NCBI GenBank assembly: GCA_009801085.1
Contig: VNWV01000001.1
Location: 8,060,001 to 8,124,000, forward strand
DNA: 64,000 bases
Source of the DNA: Lasiodiplodia sp. COLG20
Taxonomy: Eukaryota; Ascomycota; Dothideomycetes; Botryosphaeriales; Botryosphaeriaceae
Reading direction: 5' to 3'
Positions 44,201 through 53,320 of the stretch are shown here, one piece after another. A program made the translations under genes and the position numbers. The first letter of the stretch is position 1. Each line of letters begins with the position of its first letter. The notes below the pieces were generated by a model. That model was not told where the DNA came from. It searched no databases and saw nothing but the letters and a program-made list of their open reading frames with translations.

Positions 44201-46734
44201 GGACTCGCCAGTATACAGAAGAATTGGCCTCCCAACAACGCAAGACGCGTCAGTCGACAGTTGAGACCGTTTCTCAGGCTGATACTTCCACACCTTCCCG
44301 GAGCCAGAAACGCAACCTTCGCTCTTCTCAAACCTCACGAACGCCGCGCGCATCACAAGGAACATCCGGAGTTGCGGCTCGTGTTGCTCAGCGGCGGAGA
44401 CGAATTGAAGTCAAAGATTCAGAAAATGAATGGGACTCTAATGCGTCAATCTCCACTCAACGACCGTCATCGCCGTCTGTTCCTTCCGATGGCCATGTCC
44501 CTTCCGATGGCCCTGTCCCTACGGAGTTTGAGCCATCTGCTGGCTTGGAACCAAGCCAAGTCCTTGGAGAACTTTCTCAGATGAGCCAGCAAACTCGGGA
44601 GGAAAGCTTAGAGCGGCCTTCAGTCAGTCCAATCACCCCTGTGGCCCCGGAACCTGCCTCAAATATTTCACCCCATGCTAGTCAAGGCTCTTTCGAAGAT
44701 CCGCATGAAGCCCAGAATCAGAGGCTTCAGAAGGAACTGGAAGGCGATACAGACGAAAACTTGACTGCGGAGCGCTCTTCTTCTCCCTTTCCTGAACTCG
44801 ATTTTGAATGGCGCTCTAAGAAGCAAGAGGAACAAACCGAACCCCAACAGTCGTCTCAACAAGTGCTTGAGCAGGAGGCTCAAAGCAGGCAATCCTCGAT
44901 TCTACGTGATGAATATGACAACATGGGCCCCACTCATTCTTCAATGTTGCAGGATGACTCAAGCATCATACGTGCAATGAGAACCTCGCAATTCCCCTTT
45001 GAGATCATGCGGGAAGAGGAACAAGTGACGCAGTCAGTAGAGGACGACGACTCTCAACAGACTATTCGGGCCCCTTCTCCCATTGAACGGGAGCAGTTTG
45101 GAGAGGAGACTGAAGTTCAAGAATTGCAAAGTGAGAACATATCTCAGACTCACAATAACGATACTCACGACCATCAATCACCGACGATGATGCATGAGCA
45201 ATCGCAAGACGTACGGTCATCCCCTCCGATTGAGGCGGCAATCCATCCAATAAAGCCAACAACCCGTCCTCAACATCCTCAAGAAAGTAGTGTTCTCACC
45301 CCAGAAGCAAGTCAGGAGCTCTCTCAGCTTAAGCCCAGTGCGCGGAAGGCACATGACGATAGCCACTTCCCGCCCACACCCCATCTAACACAAGCAACAC
45401 CCGCAACGCCTAGCTTCTCTCACAACGCTTCGCAAACGGCAGAGACGCAAACTGTTGTCGAGCCAAACGTCAAACAGCAGCAGGGCGAAGCCTTAAATGA
45501 GGACACCGCCATGACCGACTCTGTTGTCGCCCCTCACTCACCTGAAGCAGCAGACGACATCACCATGGCCGAACTCCCCCAGCCACTGAAATCCGACCCC
45601 ATCGAACGCACGTCGCCACCGCCGACGCAGCAGCAGGCCATCCCCTCGCAGCAGCAGCAACAACAGCTACTACAAGAGTCCCTCTCCCAAGGCACCCGCA
45701 CGGCATACTCATACTTCACCTCGCTCAACAACCTGCGCTCGTTCGTCAACTCCCCGTCGCAGCTCGTCGACGTGCTCGCCGTCTGCACCCGCCCCAACAA
45801 GCTGCCGGTCCGCGCCACGGCCGGGGCGCGCGACTACCACACCGTCTTCAGCATCACAGACGCGAGCTTGCTCAACCTAGATAGCGGCGTCGGCGGCGGC
45901 GACGATGACAACGACGGAAGCAACGGTGATGTTGTCGGCGCCGGCGCCAACGAGCAAACGGTCCGCGTTCAGGTCTTCCGCCCGTGGAAGGCGGCGCTGC
46001 CGGAGCTCGACGTGGGCGACCCGGTGCTGCTGCGCGGGTTCGCGGTCAAGAGCAACAAGAAGGGCCTGATGCTGGTGAGCGGCGAGGAGAGCGCTTGGTG
46101 TGTGTTTCGCTACGGATATGGGCATGGGGGATCGCAGTCGCAGTCGCAGTCACAGTCACAGTCACAGTCGCAATCGCGAGCTTCTTCGGTCCAGAACGGG
46201 GGCCCTGAGGACGAGAACGAGGTGAAGAAAGAAAAGAAGGCTAAGAAGAGGGAGAAGCGGAAGAGCACCATCATGGACTCGACCAGACCGATCTGGGCCG
46301 ATGTCATGAGCGGGCTTTGGGGCGCGGTGGTGCCGCCGTCGTCGGGGCCGGAAGAGGAAGGAGGCGAGCCAAAGGAAGACTCGGAGGAGGAAGAGAGTGC
46401 GGATGAGAAAGTGGAAGAGAGTCAGCTTCGGCGTTCTCTTCCTCCGCTTCATAATCCAGTCAGCGGTGCAACGAAGGAAGAAGTGCATGGGCCGCCAGTC
46501 GAGTATGGCGATGAGGAGAGGAGGCGGGCGTGGGAGTTGAGGGAGTGGTGGGTCGGTGGTGATGGCCCAAAAGTTATCAAGGTTGAGGAAGAAGAGAATG
46601 GAAGCGGAGTTGTGAAGAAGGAAAAGAAGAGCGAAAGCATGGTGGAAACAAATGGCGAGGCGGAGGGACGACGGAGCGAGCAGAGGAAAGAGGAAAAAGC
46701 CAAAGCGAATGACATCTTCCGGGCCTTCATATGA
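41224..46734 (+). CDS. POT1/CDC13-type telomere single-strand binding protein with SQ/TQ cluster
   Basis: This is an uninterrupted frame of 1837 codons (1836 aa; the ATG at 41224 has context GCCATGG). An N-terminal OB-like domain (about residues 15-105) reads ITALVTILWPYSSSTRTCAL, DPDFRLRRRRGQVRVQFSG and IGDKVVLKLGGVQWLQ. A second, better POT1-type OB domain lies near residues 1495-1625: YFTSLNNLRSFVNSPSQLVD, a GARDYHTVFSITDASL core and VQVFRPWKAALPELDVGDPV. The 1400 residues between them are acidic and disordered. They contain about 24 SQ/TQ dipeptides between residues about 1000 and 1490, the hallmark of ATM/ATR (Tel1/Mec1) targets. An RKRRRTSF basic patch near residue 203 may be nuclear targeting. 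A GSQSQSQ repeat follows the second OB, then a charged, Lys/Glu-rich C terminus. Identity as CDC13 or POT1 orthologue is not resolved. Confidence 0.72.
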   Translation: MASVASERIPIATLHPSLPAPATKSITALVTILWPYSSSTRTCALLLADPDFRLRRRRGQVRVQFSGDAAYAVATSQLGIGDKVVLKLGGVQWLQSSGEEEVVRTPGKSVDWELGFRDRLAMLVTRDGKQFANIHVERSTPEPEEVEIEEEAVLNTPSKIVGRFSAEGLRFNTWSSPAFLRHSRLSGGSLSDYDLFADEDESKSRKRRRTSFKNIGVWTYAARTPSPEKSDAMSVDEDGFASPTERVSASKSHFPALPQTPTSATNTPAEPGVDEEELVPESAPNEDALPVAEHADARSMGRKHLRDSMKEQDDALYEQYLEETHDNQGKDAEMNIFPDEPEDEPAAQFSLQDVEDIHGDSDVESLPSVLTDTDVAAPSAAASVRIDESAGDTELESDEDGIEHVEMSPTEMDSEEQESELSENESQEMTPNVRVQPAPIRLSSTEEDMSEVEPASPRTPSQLQPDQPSYPGTLKQSAESAEDVDEHSETQRMSPSASAQDIKMPFGKTEDRATSYGLTRAKEGEQTNLRSSDVENQPASIPEATPLSNLAAESAASTMPPPVLLPPQLDPTDSKSPARTPPIGPVNAPSTPQLHPVASTALPLPSPFPSATEATSYMDARPTSLTEQTPRVTETGPQQQEEHVIRPATAMSVAQASQEAFPGADSQQKDPTPDPVAQMLAKAPNVPQEDPQLKIREEESHHFGLDGSVLSAVRASRKASREKAEIVDLQEETQAHESITGAHAEADPVDHSSLEIGLEAEEAAPVREIPEPLAAPIKPLRDEEHQTPQLQDIAHPALHEVSRIPGPQDVITEEHGSSTPMAAKRAPGQALGTDLLERRDLLESDDTVMPVFEDDDWDMPDATAATPPDVASTPKASNEARASENRPSSTPQMRIFDPSTSQTGRPPASSTVDIVDLGSDSSEEEEGEPSADVPVDEPLKSPSVRQEETVGTTPLTKEPPVTQPGPQADEPPPTQEKARTARNPPSTPQTRRRTRQYTEELASQQRKTRQSTVETVSQADTSTPSRSQKRNLRSSQTSRTPRASQGTSGVAARVAQRRRRIEVKDSENEWDSNASISTQRPSSPSVPSDGHVPSDGPVPTEFEPSAGLEPSQVLGELSQMSQQTREESLERPSVSPITPVAPEPASNISPHASQGSFEDPHEAQNQRLQKELEGDTDENLTAERSSSPFPELDFEWRSKKQEEQTEPQQSSQQVLEQEAQSRQSSILRDEYDNMGPTHSSMLQDDSSIIRAMRTSQFPFEIMREEEQVTQSVEDDDSQQTIRAPSPIEREQFGEETEVQELQSENISQTHNNDTHDHQSPTMMHEQSQDVRSSPPIEAAIHPIKPTTRPQHPQESSVLTPEASQELSQLKPSARKAHDDSHFPPTPHLTQATPATPSFSHNASQTAETQTVVEPNVKQQQGEALNEDTAMTDSVVAPHSPEAADDITMAELPQPLKSDPIERTSPPPTQQQAIPSQQQQQQLLQESLSQGTRTAYSYFTSLNNLRSFVNSPSQLVDVLAVCTRPNKLPVRATAGARDYHTVFSITDASLLNLDSGVGGGDDDNDGSNGDVVGAGANEQTVRVQVFRPWKAALPELDVGDPVLLRGFAVKSNKKGLMLVSGEESAWCVFRYGYGHGGSQSQSQSQSQSQSQSRASSVQNGGPEDENEVKKEKKAKKREKRKSTIMDSTRPIWADVMSGLWGAVVPPSSGPEEEGGEPKEDSEEEESADEKVEESQLRRSLPPLHNPVSGATKEEVHGPPVEYGDEERRRAWELREWWVGGDGPKVIKVEEEENGSGVVKKEKKSESMVETNGEAEGRRSEQRKEEKAKANDIFRAFI
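46130..46176 (+). repeat. CAGTCG/CAGTCA microsatellite coding for Ser-Gln repeats
   Basis: Seven or more hexamers of CAGTC(G/A) encode alternating Gln-Ser just after the C-terminal OB domain of the telomere-type protein. The repeat itself generates additional SQ dipeptides. Confidence 0.85.
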
Positions 46735-47067
46735 TCGCCGCTCTCGGATGGAGAGAAAGCATAGCGTATCTATCGTTCATAGCACTGCATGGTTATATGG
46801 GATTACGACAAAAGTAACCTTTCGATTAGCGTTGGATGAATGGCTGGTGATCTTTGTATAACGCAGCATGAATAAGGATGACAGGTTAAAGGAGAATGAT
46901 ATACACAATCACGCTTCTAATGTCTCTTGGTATCGATCTTTGCTCCAAGAATCGTGTATACACAAACTAAAGGGTGCGTTCGTATCCATCGTTACTGTTC
47001 CTTCTTCTCTACTCCCACCCCCTCCTGGCATTTTACTCGCCCTTTTTTTCGTCCATTGGTCCCAGCT
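46735..47067. other. Convergent spacer
   Basis: These are the 3' ends of the telomere-type gene and glucosidase II alpha. No other feature is visible. Confidence 0.4.
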
Positions 47068-50000
47068 CTAGTGCGCGTGTCCATGGTGCTCATCCGCCGC
47101 CTCGCCACCAAAATCAATCTTCCATCCCTTGGTGATGCTGACCTTGGGGTCTCTGACGACGGCGAAGGCCGCCTTGCCTCCCTGAGCCTTGGTGTAGCTG
47201 ACGCTGACCTTACGCCTGCGCTGGCTCTCCTTAGCGCCCTCTTCGCTGACGAAGACGTGATCCAAACCCTCCAACTCGGCGGGCGCGCCGACGACGATGA
47301 CCTTCTCAACGCGCACCTTGGCCATGGCCTTGAGGTAGGCAGCGGTCTTGGCACCAGAGGTGCCGATGTCGACGGAGGTGAGGGCCTTGGTGGTCGTGTC
47401 GAACAGGAAGCGGCGGTGGATGTAGGCGCCCTGCTCGTAGTCGAAAGTCTCGCCGTCGTCGACGTACAGCTCGCCCGACGCGGTGCCGTCCTTGCCCAGC
47501 ACGACGACGAGCGTGTACGGGTCGTACTTCATCAGGCCGGAGCTGCGGCGCGGGCGGTCGCGGCGCGGGATGATGTGGCCGCCCTGCATGAGCAGCGGGA
47601 TCTTGTCGAGCGGCGCCGCGATGGTCTTGGTGCCAGGGCCGGTGTAGACGGTGTAGTCGAAGTAGTCGTAGTAGGGCTCGTCGTCGGCGATGTAGATATC
47701 GACGCTCTCCGCGCCCTCGGTGACGACAGGCTTGGCAAGGAGGCCGGTAGAGCCAACATAGAGCTGGTCGTCAATGGCGAAGCCCTTCTCATCGGTGGGA
47801 TGGACGTAGTAGTTCGGGCGGATGATGGGGGAGCCATCGACGCTGGCCTCGTGGAAAGCGGTGTACCAGGCGGGCAGGAGGGAGTAGCGCAGACGAAGGG
47901 CCTGGGTGATGATCTCAGTGTAGGGCGAACCGGCAAGGTAGGGCTCACGGCGGCGGGTGTCGATGTGGGCATGACCGCGGAAAAAGGGATAGAAAGCACC
48001 CGCCTGGTACCAGCGAGTAAGAAGATCTTTGCCGGGGTTACCAAAGAAACCACCAACGTCAGCGCCTGCGAAGGGGTAGCCAGCGATGTTCTGATTGAGG
48101 ACCATGGGGATGGAAGCCGCAAGATGGTCCCAGTTGGCCTGGTTGTCACCGGTCCACATGGCACCAAGTCGCTGGCTACCGGCGTAGAAAGAGCGGGTCA
48201 GAATGAAAGGACGAACGATCTCGCCCTTCTTGCGCTCAAGCATGGCCTGGTAGGTAGCATTGTGGAAGGTCATGCCGTTGATGTTGTGGACATCACGGTG
48301 CTCCCAGTTGCCGAAGTGCAGGTTGTCCTTCGGCATGGTAGTCTCAGGACCGTTGAACACGGACGGCTCGTTCATGTCATTCCAGATGAAGGTATTCGGG
48401 GCCGTGCCCTCGAACTTGTCGTACTTGAAGAGCGTCTTCCACCATTCAATAGCAGCAGGGTTGAAGCAATCGACCCAGTAGGAGGAACCCGGCCAGCACC
48501 AGCCTTCGTACTGGTTACCATCCTTCGTCTTGGCAGCAAGATCCTTGCTCTTGAGCTCGTCGACGATGGGGTAGTCGGCAACGTTCTTGATGTGGGGGTC
48601 AATGATGGCAACAAGTTTGCGGTCGTGCTTGTCGAGGTGCTGGTGCATTTCCAGGGCCTTGGGGAAAGTCATGGGGTCCCAGGTGAAGTACTTCTTCTCG
48701 TGGGTGTACTCAATGTCAAGCCAGATAACGTCATAGGGAATGTCGTGCTTGTCAAACTTGCGGTCGACGTCCATGACATCTTCGTCGGTGACATAGTTCC
48801 ACCTGCACTGGTGGTAGGCAATAGCGAACTCTTGGGGAAGCTGAGTGTAACCGGTGAGTTCGCTGTAGCTCTTGACCACGTCCTTGGGCGTCGGGCCGAG
48901 GAAGACAAAAACGTCAATGAGACCACTCTCAGAGATCCAGTGGGTCTTGGTATCAGTATGGCCGGCAACACCCAGGCTAAGAGCATTGGCAGTGCTCTTC
49001 GCCTTCACGATATCGACCCAGGTTTCAGCGGCATTAAGCCAGAAGACACCAACGGTAGAGTCCTTGCGGTGGGCCTGCATGAAGGGGATGGATCCATAGA
49101 GAGTCATGGGGCTGTCCATGATGTACTCAAACACATCGGCATTGTAGAGGCGGTAGGGCTCAGAGTAGGCGCCATCACCACCGCTGAGGAACGTTAGCCC
49201 ATGCTTGGCATTGTTTGAGGATGGGGCTTACCGAGTCTCCTTGAGCGAGAGGGAGCTGGCGTGCTCGGGAATACCATAGACATGCTCGTAGTCAGGGAAG
49301 GTAATGTCGAGAGCAACGCTTTCAGGACCTTTCGGCTTGGAGTCGGTGTTTCCACCAAAGGACTCGTCCCACCAGGTGCTCTCATCCTCTGTGGGCTCGG
49401 GGGTAGCCTCCTCAGCAGCACCCTCCTCGCCTTCCTTCTTCTCCTTCTCGATCTTGGGCCGCCAGTGCTCCAAGTTCAGAAGACCGCGCTCGTTGAACTG
49501 CACCTGAGTCTTGCCGTCGCGCTTGAAGTCGACAGCCAAGGGCGAGTGCTTGATGACGGCTTCGAAGCTGCCGCCAGGGCCGTAGGTAATCTTCGTGGTG
49601 CCCTCCTCAGCGTCGGCGCTGATGGCAGCACCAGTGCTGATGTCGAGGCCGCCAACGATAGCCCACTTCTCAGCCTCATTGTAACGCTCCTTGCGGGCCT
49701 TGCTGTCGTGTCGCAGCTCGATCTCTCCCTTCTGACGCTTCTCCTCGTCGAGGGTAAAGCGGGCGGTGCCGGACTCGAGGAAGGTGACGGTGAGGGGCAG
49801 GCGAACGTCGTCTTGGCCATTGACCTTCTTGAGGACGGTGGCGGTCAATTGGCCCTTCTCGAAAGTCACGGAGGCGGGGTCTAGATTGTAGGGGGACTGC
49901 CAGGTCGAGGACAGAGACTGAGCATTGTCGGCAAAGTCCCTGTTCCGCTTGCAGAAGCCGGATTGATTGCAGGTTTTGAAGAGGTCGTGTTTAACCATCT

Positions 50001-50144
50001 CTGCGGGCGGGTTGTCAGCAATGTTTACCCACTGGCGTAGCTCTGGAAGCTCCCGGGCGCACCTGCGGGCGTGAACAGCACGCAGAGGACGGTAAATAGC
50101 AGGAACACAGCCGCCCATCGGCGGGGGGCAGCGGCGGACAGCAT
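47068..50144 (-). CDS. ROT2: Glucosidase II catalytic alpha subunit (GH31)
   Basis: This ER enzyme trims the two inner alpha-1,3-glucoses from N-glycans in the calnexin cycle. Exons 50144-50063, 50000-49232 and 49183-47068 (introns of 62 and 48 bp) give 989 codons (988 aa). The first exon encodes a clean signal peptide (WAAVFLLFTVLCVLFTPA). Then come the MVKHDLFKTCNQSGFCKRNR motif typical of GANAB/Rot2, an acidic insertion (about residues 230-255), and the GH31 barrel. Key residues lie in VIWLDIEYTHEKKYFTWDP, the nucleophile Asp of IWNDMNEPSVF (about residue 550), the acid/base region WTGDNQANWDHL and YPFAGADVGGFFG. It ends in a His-rich tail with no membrane helix; retention would depend on the beta subunit, which is not in the window. 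Confidence 0.95.
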
Positions 50145-50453
50145 GATTTGAGATACCAGGCTGCAGTCCGTATGCAGCAAGGTCTTGGGCAGCGATGTCG
50201 GAATGGAGCTGTTGCTTGACAGCTGCCGTAGATGACAGCTTTCCCCGGGCGGAGAGCTGCTTGGCTCACACGTGATTTCTGCGGAGAGATCCCCCGTTGG
50301 CTCGCGGCGGCGCTAGAGGCCCAGCCCCACCATACTCTTCAAAAGATGCAAAACACTCCTCCCCCGACTCTCTTCTCTTCTCCCATCTTTAAGAGCCTAG
50401 GCCCCAAAGACCGCAGCCACCTCCTCACCGTCCACAACCACCAATCCGACATC
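50145..50453. promoter_or_regulatory. Divergent promoter of glucosidase II alpha and NDP kinase
   Basis: This 309-bp intergenic region is shared by two divergent housekeeping genes. The plus-strand frame of NDK1 is open through most of it (from 50232), with an in-frame ATG at 50346. CT-rich tracts lie upstream of NDK1. Confidence 0.5.
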
Positions 50454-51171
50454 ATGACTACCGAGCAGACGTACGTGCTCCCACAAAGCCGAGCTGTCCA
50501 GAGCTCGCAAACCCTCGCGGAGGGGTAACAGCGGTGAAGCTAACGGCTCATTGCAGCTTCATTGCCGTCAAGCCCGACGGTGTCCAGGTGCGTTGCCGCT
50601 CTCCCGCACCTCAATGCCCTACCATCTGCAGCACAACGCTGCTGTGGACGCCTTGATCGCCGTCGCCGACCCTGAAGATCCGGACCCTTGCTAAACCCTG
50701 TGCCAGCGTGGCCTTGTCGGCAGCATCATTGGCCGCTTCGAGAACCGTGGCTTCAAGCTTGCCGCCATCAAGCTCACCACTCCCTCCAAGGAGCACCTCG
50801 AGAAGCACTATGCCGACCTCGCTGACAAGCCCTTCTTCCCCGGTCTGATTGCCTGTATGTATCCGCCCTCTGCTCGGCCCCTCGTCCGAAACTGACACCT
50901 GCCGACAGACATGGGCTCCGGCCCCGTCTGCGCCATGGTCTGGCAGGGCCGTGACGTCGTCAAGACCGGCCGTGTCATCCTCGGTGCCACCAACCCCCTC
51001 GCCTCCGCCCCCGGCACCATCCGTGGCGACTTCGCCATTGACGTCGGCCGCAACGTCTGCCACGGCTCCGACTCGGTCGAGAACGCCAAGAAGGAGATTG
51101 CTCTCTGGTTCAAGCCTGAGGAGGTCCAGACCTGGACCCAGGCCAACCACAACTGGATCTACGAGAAATAA
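50454..51171 (+). CDS. NDK1: Nucleoside diphosphate kinase
   Basis: This enzyme transfers the gamma-phosphate between nucleoside di- and triphosphates. Four exons (50454-50470, 50557-50587, 50707-50854, 50909-51171) give 153 codons (152 aa), the family's standard length. It has [19 protein letters not shown] at the N terminus, the active-site His117 in [10 protein letters not shown] and the terminal NHNWIYEK. The first exon codes for only six residues and the second for ten, an arrangement seen in fungal NDK genes. A possible in-frame upstream start at 50346 would add 36 residues (see findings); the ATG at 50454 gives the conserved N terminus and is preferred. Confidence 0.96.
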
Positions 51172-51340
51172 GCAGCTGGCTTACTGCCCACCACGACTAT
51201 GACGATTTCCATAGACGTCTAGGACATGAAAAATATACATGTTAGATGCGATGAATCGGTCTCAGCCGTGCACTGTGATAATCGTGCCTCTTCTAGGTTT
51301 GGCTGACGTAGCTGCTATTCCTGCACGAGCCACTCCGATT
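51172..51340. other. 3' flank of NDK1
   Basis: Short AT-rich 3' flank leading into the tandem repeat at 51341. No gene is seen. Confidence 0.4.
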
Positions 51341-51790
51341 CCATCAAGGTATGTTTCTTCCTCTGTCCTCTCCCCTCCCTCCAATGATGAGTTTTATTTT
51401 TTTATTCAGTTTATCCCTGTCTGAACATCCTGTTGAGAACATTCACACTCTGAGACACACCAACAAATCCAATCAATTCCCCATAATCAAGCTTGAACAT
51501 CATAGCTAACGAAGCCAAGGTCATGTGTACGATCGTGCTCTCCCGCAAAGTAGTTAAAATCCATCAAGGTATGCAATCACAATCTCTTTATATCTCCACG
51601 CCCTTCCGCCCCTCCCCTCCAATGATGAGTTTTATTTTTTTCATTCAGTTTATCCCTGTCTGAAAATCCTGTTGAGAACATTCACACTCTGAGATAAAGT
51701 CAACACGTGCATTCAAACTATCATGTTCAAGTTGGATATCGTCGCTAACCAACGCCCAGGTAATACGTCCAATCATGCCCCACACTCAAG
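51341..51790. repeat. Two-copy tandem repeat, unit about 220-240 bp
   Basis: Unit 1 starts with CCATCAAGGTATG at 51341 and unit 2 with the same at 51561. An 80-bp block (CCAATGATGAGTTTTATTTT through GTTGAGAACATTCACACTCT) recurs at 51381 and 51619 with two or three changes. The remaining parts are more diverged and carry an 18-bp indel. It lies in the 3' spacer between NDK1 and the zinc-finger gene. Confidence 0.75.
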
Positions 51791-52138
51791 AGCCATGTGA
51801 ACCAAAATGAACTTCCAGAGACGGTCAATGTCGGCCTGGTGTTACCATTCACCATGACTGCCATAGAACTATTCCCAGTCTGCATTCCTCTACCTAGTAG
51901 AGCGTTTCCTAGAAAGCAACCGCACTCTCAATGCTTGAGCCCTTATATGATTAGAGGTAGTACAACAGTCAATCACACCTTGATTTCAAACAAAGCATTG
52001 ATTAAACCCAAGTCTTCGAGGTGTCAGAATGTCCCCTTTGCGTTGAACGTGATCCATTGATCAGGTTGTTCTAATATTGTTGCATGAAAATATAGACCTT
52101 CCTAAAATCACCTCAGCTGCTTCAGCATATACACTCCT
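51791..52138. other. 3' spacer of the zinc-finger gene
   Basis: AT-richer sequence between the tandem repeat and the zinc-finger stop codon. No gene is seen. Confidence 0.35.
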
Positions 52139-53320
52139 TCAGCGCACCCTTTTCACCGTAAACCTCCTCAACAAATGTCTGATCACAACGTTCCCATCCC
52201 CTTGCTCCCCAGCCTTCTCCACGTCCTCCAGCGGAAACCACTTGCCCGTCTTCTTGCAATACGCCGCCAGCGCCCCTATGCTCCCGAACACCTGCACGGT
52301 CCGCCGCCCGTCATCATCATCATCATCATCACCACCACCCCTCCTCACGGCCCCCTCCTCCTCGCGCGCCCACGCCAACAGGTCCACGAGGTTGACGTGC
52401 GTGCCGCGCAGCGCGCGCTCGCACCCCTTCTCCGTCGCCTCCCCGGCCTCGGCCGTCGTCTCCGGCACGACGGCGCCCACGGCCCGGCACAGCGCCTGCC
52501 AGTTGGCCAGGTCGTCCTCGCCGCCGAACCACACCTCCAGCTCGCGCCGCAGCGCCGCGACGTACCGCTCGCGTGCCTCCACGGCCGCGGGATCTTCCTC
52601 ATCATACCCCTCGCCGTGCCTCCGCCGGCGCCGGTGCCATCCCATGTGCGCGCGCAGATCGGCGAACGAGGTGGACGGGGACTGGGCGGGGTCGTAGCGG
52701 AAGGAGGGGTAGGATTGGAAGAAGAGGTCGAGCGGCGTGTCTCTGCGGCGCTGGAGCGGTGGGGGCGAGGTGGTGGTGCCGTTTTTCTTGTGCGTGTGCG
52801 AGGGCGAGTCGCGGACGTGCTGGGCGAGGGCGGACGCGCTGCCGAACGACCGCCCGGGGCAGGATGGACAGGGGTGCGTGGCGGCGGCGTCGTGGTTCGG
52901 CGCGTCGCGGGTGTGCTGGGCCATGGCGTCGGCGGTGAGGAAGGTGCGGCCGCAGGTTTTGCAGGGGTGGGTTGCGGAGGCGTTGTTGGTGGTGGTGGTG
53001 GTGGTGGTGTGCCGTTGGGGGCCGGCCGGGGATGTGGTGGATTTAGGACGAGGGGCCGAGACGGTGGTGTGGTTGGGTGAGTCCTTTACGTGTTTGGCGA
53101 GGGCTGCTGAGCTTGGGAATGGGGTGTTGCAGGGCTGGCAGGTGTAGGTGTCTTTGTGGGCTGGGGAGTCGCGGTTGTGCTGCGCGAGGGCTTCTAGGTT
53201 CTGGAAAGGTTTGTTGCAGGGTTCGCAGCGGATGGGCCTGTGAGCGGGAGAGTCTTCATTGTGTTGACGGAGAGCTTGTTTGGACTTGAAGGACCTTTGG
53301 CAGACGTTGCAGGATGCCAT
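52139..53320 (-). CDS. Five-finger C2H2-like zinc-finger protein
   Basis: This intron-less 393-aa protein has five C2H2-like fingers at Cys4-Cys7-His20-His27, 32-35-48-55, 61-64-77-84, 120-123-136-143 and 151-154-168-175. The spacing is C-x2-C-x12(13)-H-x6-H, wider between the histidines than in DNA-binding TFIIIA fingers. Nearly every finger ends in (H)xxDSPxH. Four of the five follow the same FxxxxALxxH helix pattern. A Thr-rich linker separates fingers 3 and 4. The C-terminal half is a different conserved-looking domain (LFFQSYPSFRYDP, a Trp-rich stretch, LLAWAREE), then a poly-Asp tract from a GAT microsatellite and FGSIGALAAYCKKTGKWFPL. The finger type suggests RNA or protein binding rather than promoter recognition (inference). 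Confidence 0.8.
   Translation of the reverse strand: MASCNVCQRSFKSKQALRQHNEDSPAHRPIRCEPCNKPFQNLEALAQHNRDSPAHKDTYTCQPCNTPFPSSAALAKHVKDSPNHTTVSAPRPKSTTSPAGPQRHTTTTTTTNNASATHPCKTCGRTFLTADAMAQHTRDAPNHDAAATHPCPSCPGRSFGSASALAQHVRDSPSHTHKKNGTTTSPPPLQRRRDTPLDLFFQSYPSFRYDPAQSPSTSFADLRAHMGWHRRRRRHGEGYDEEDPAAVEARERYVAALRRELEVWFGGEDDLANWQALCRAVGAVVPETTAEAGEATEKGCERALRGTHVNLVDLLAWAREEEGAVRRGGGDDDDDDDGRRTVQVFGSIGALAAYCKKTGKWFPLEDVEKAGEQGDGNVVIRHLLRRFTVKRVR
52308..52335 (+). repeat. ATC/GAT trinucleotide repeat coding for poly-Asp
   Basis: An (ATC)n run on the plus strand encodes the acidic Asp tract of the zinc-finger protein on the minus strand. It is likely to vary in length. Confidence 0.85.

Noticed and set aside
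46927..49197. 756-codon open frame on the plus strand over glucosidase II alpha
   Set aside because: It is the antisense shadow of the GH31 exons; the translation is a low-information Val/Asp/Gly-rich string.
52175..53080. Plus-strand 301-codon frame over the zinc-finger gene
   Set aside because: Antisense shadow; it consists mostly of Gly/Arg/Val runs without any domain.
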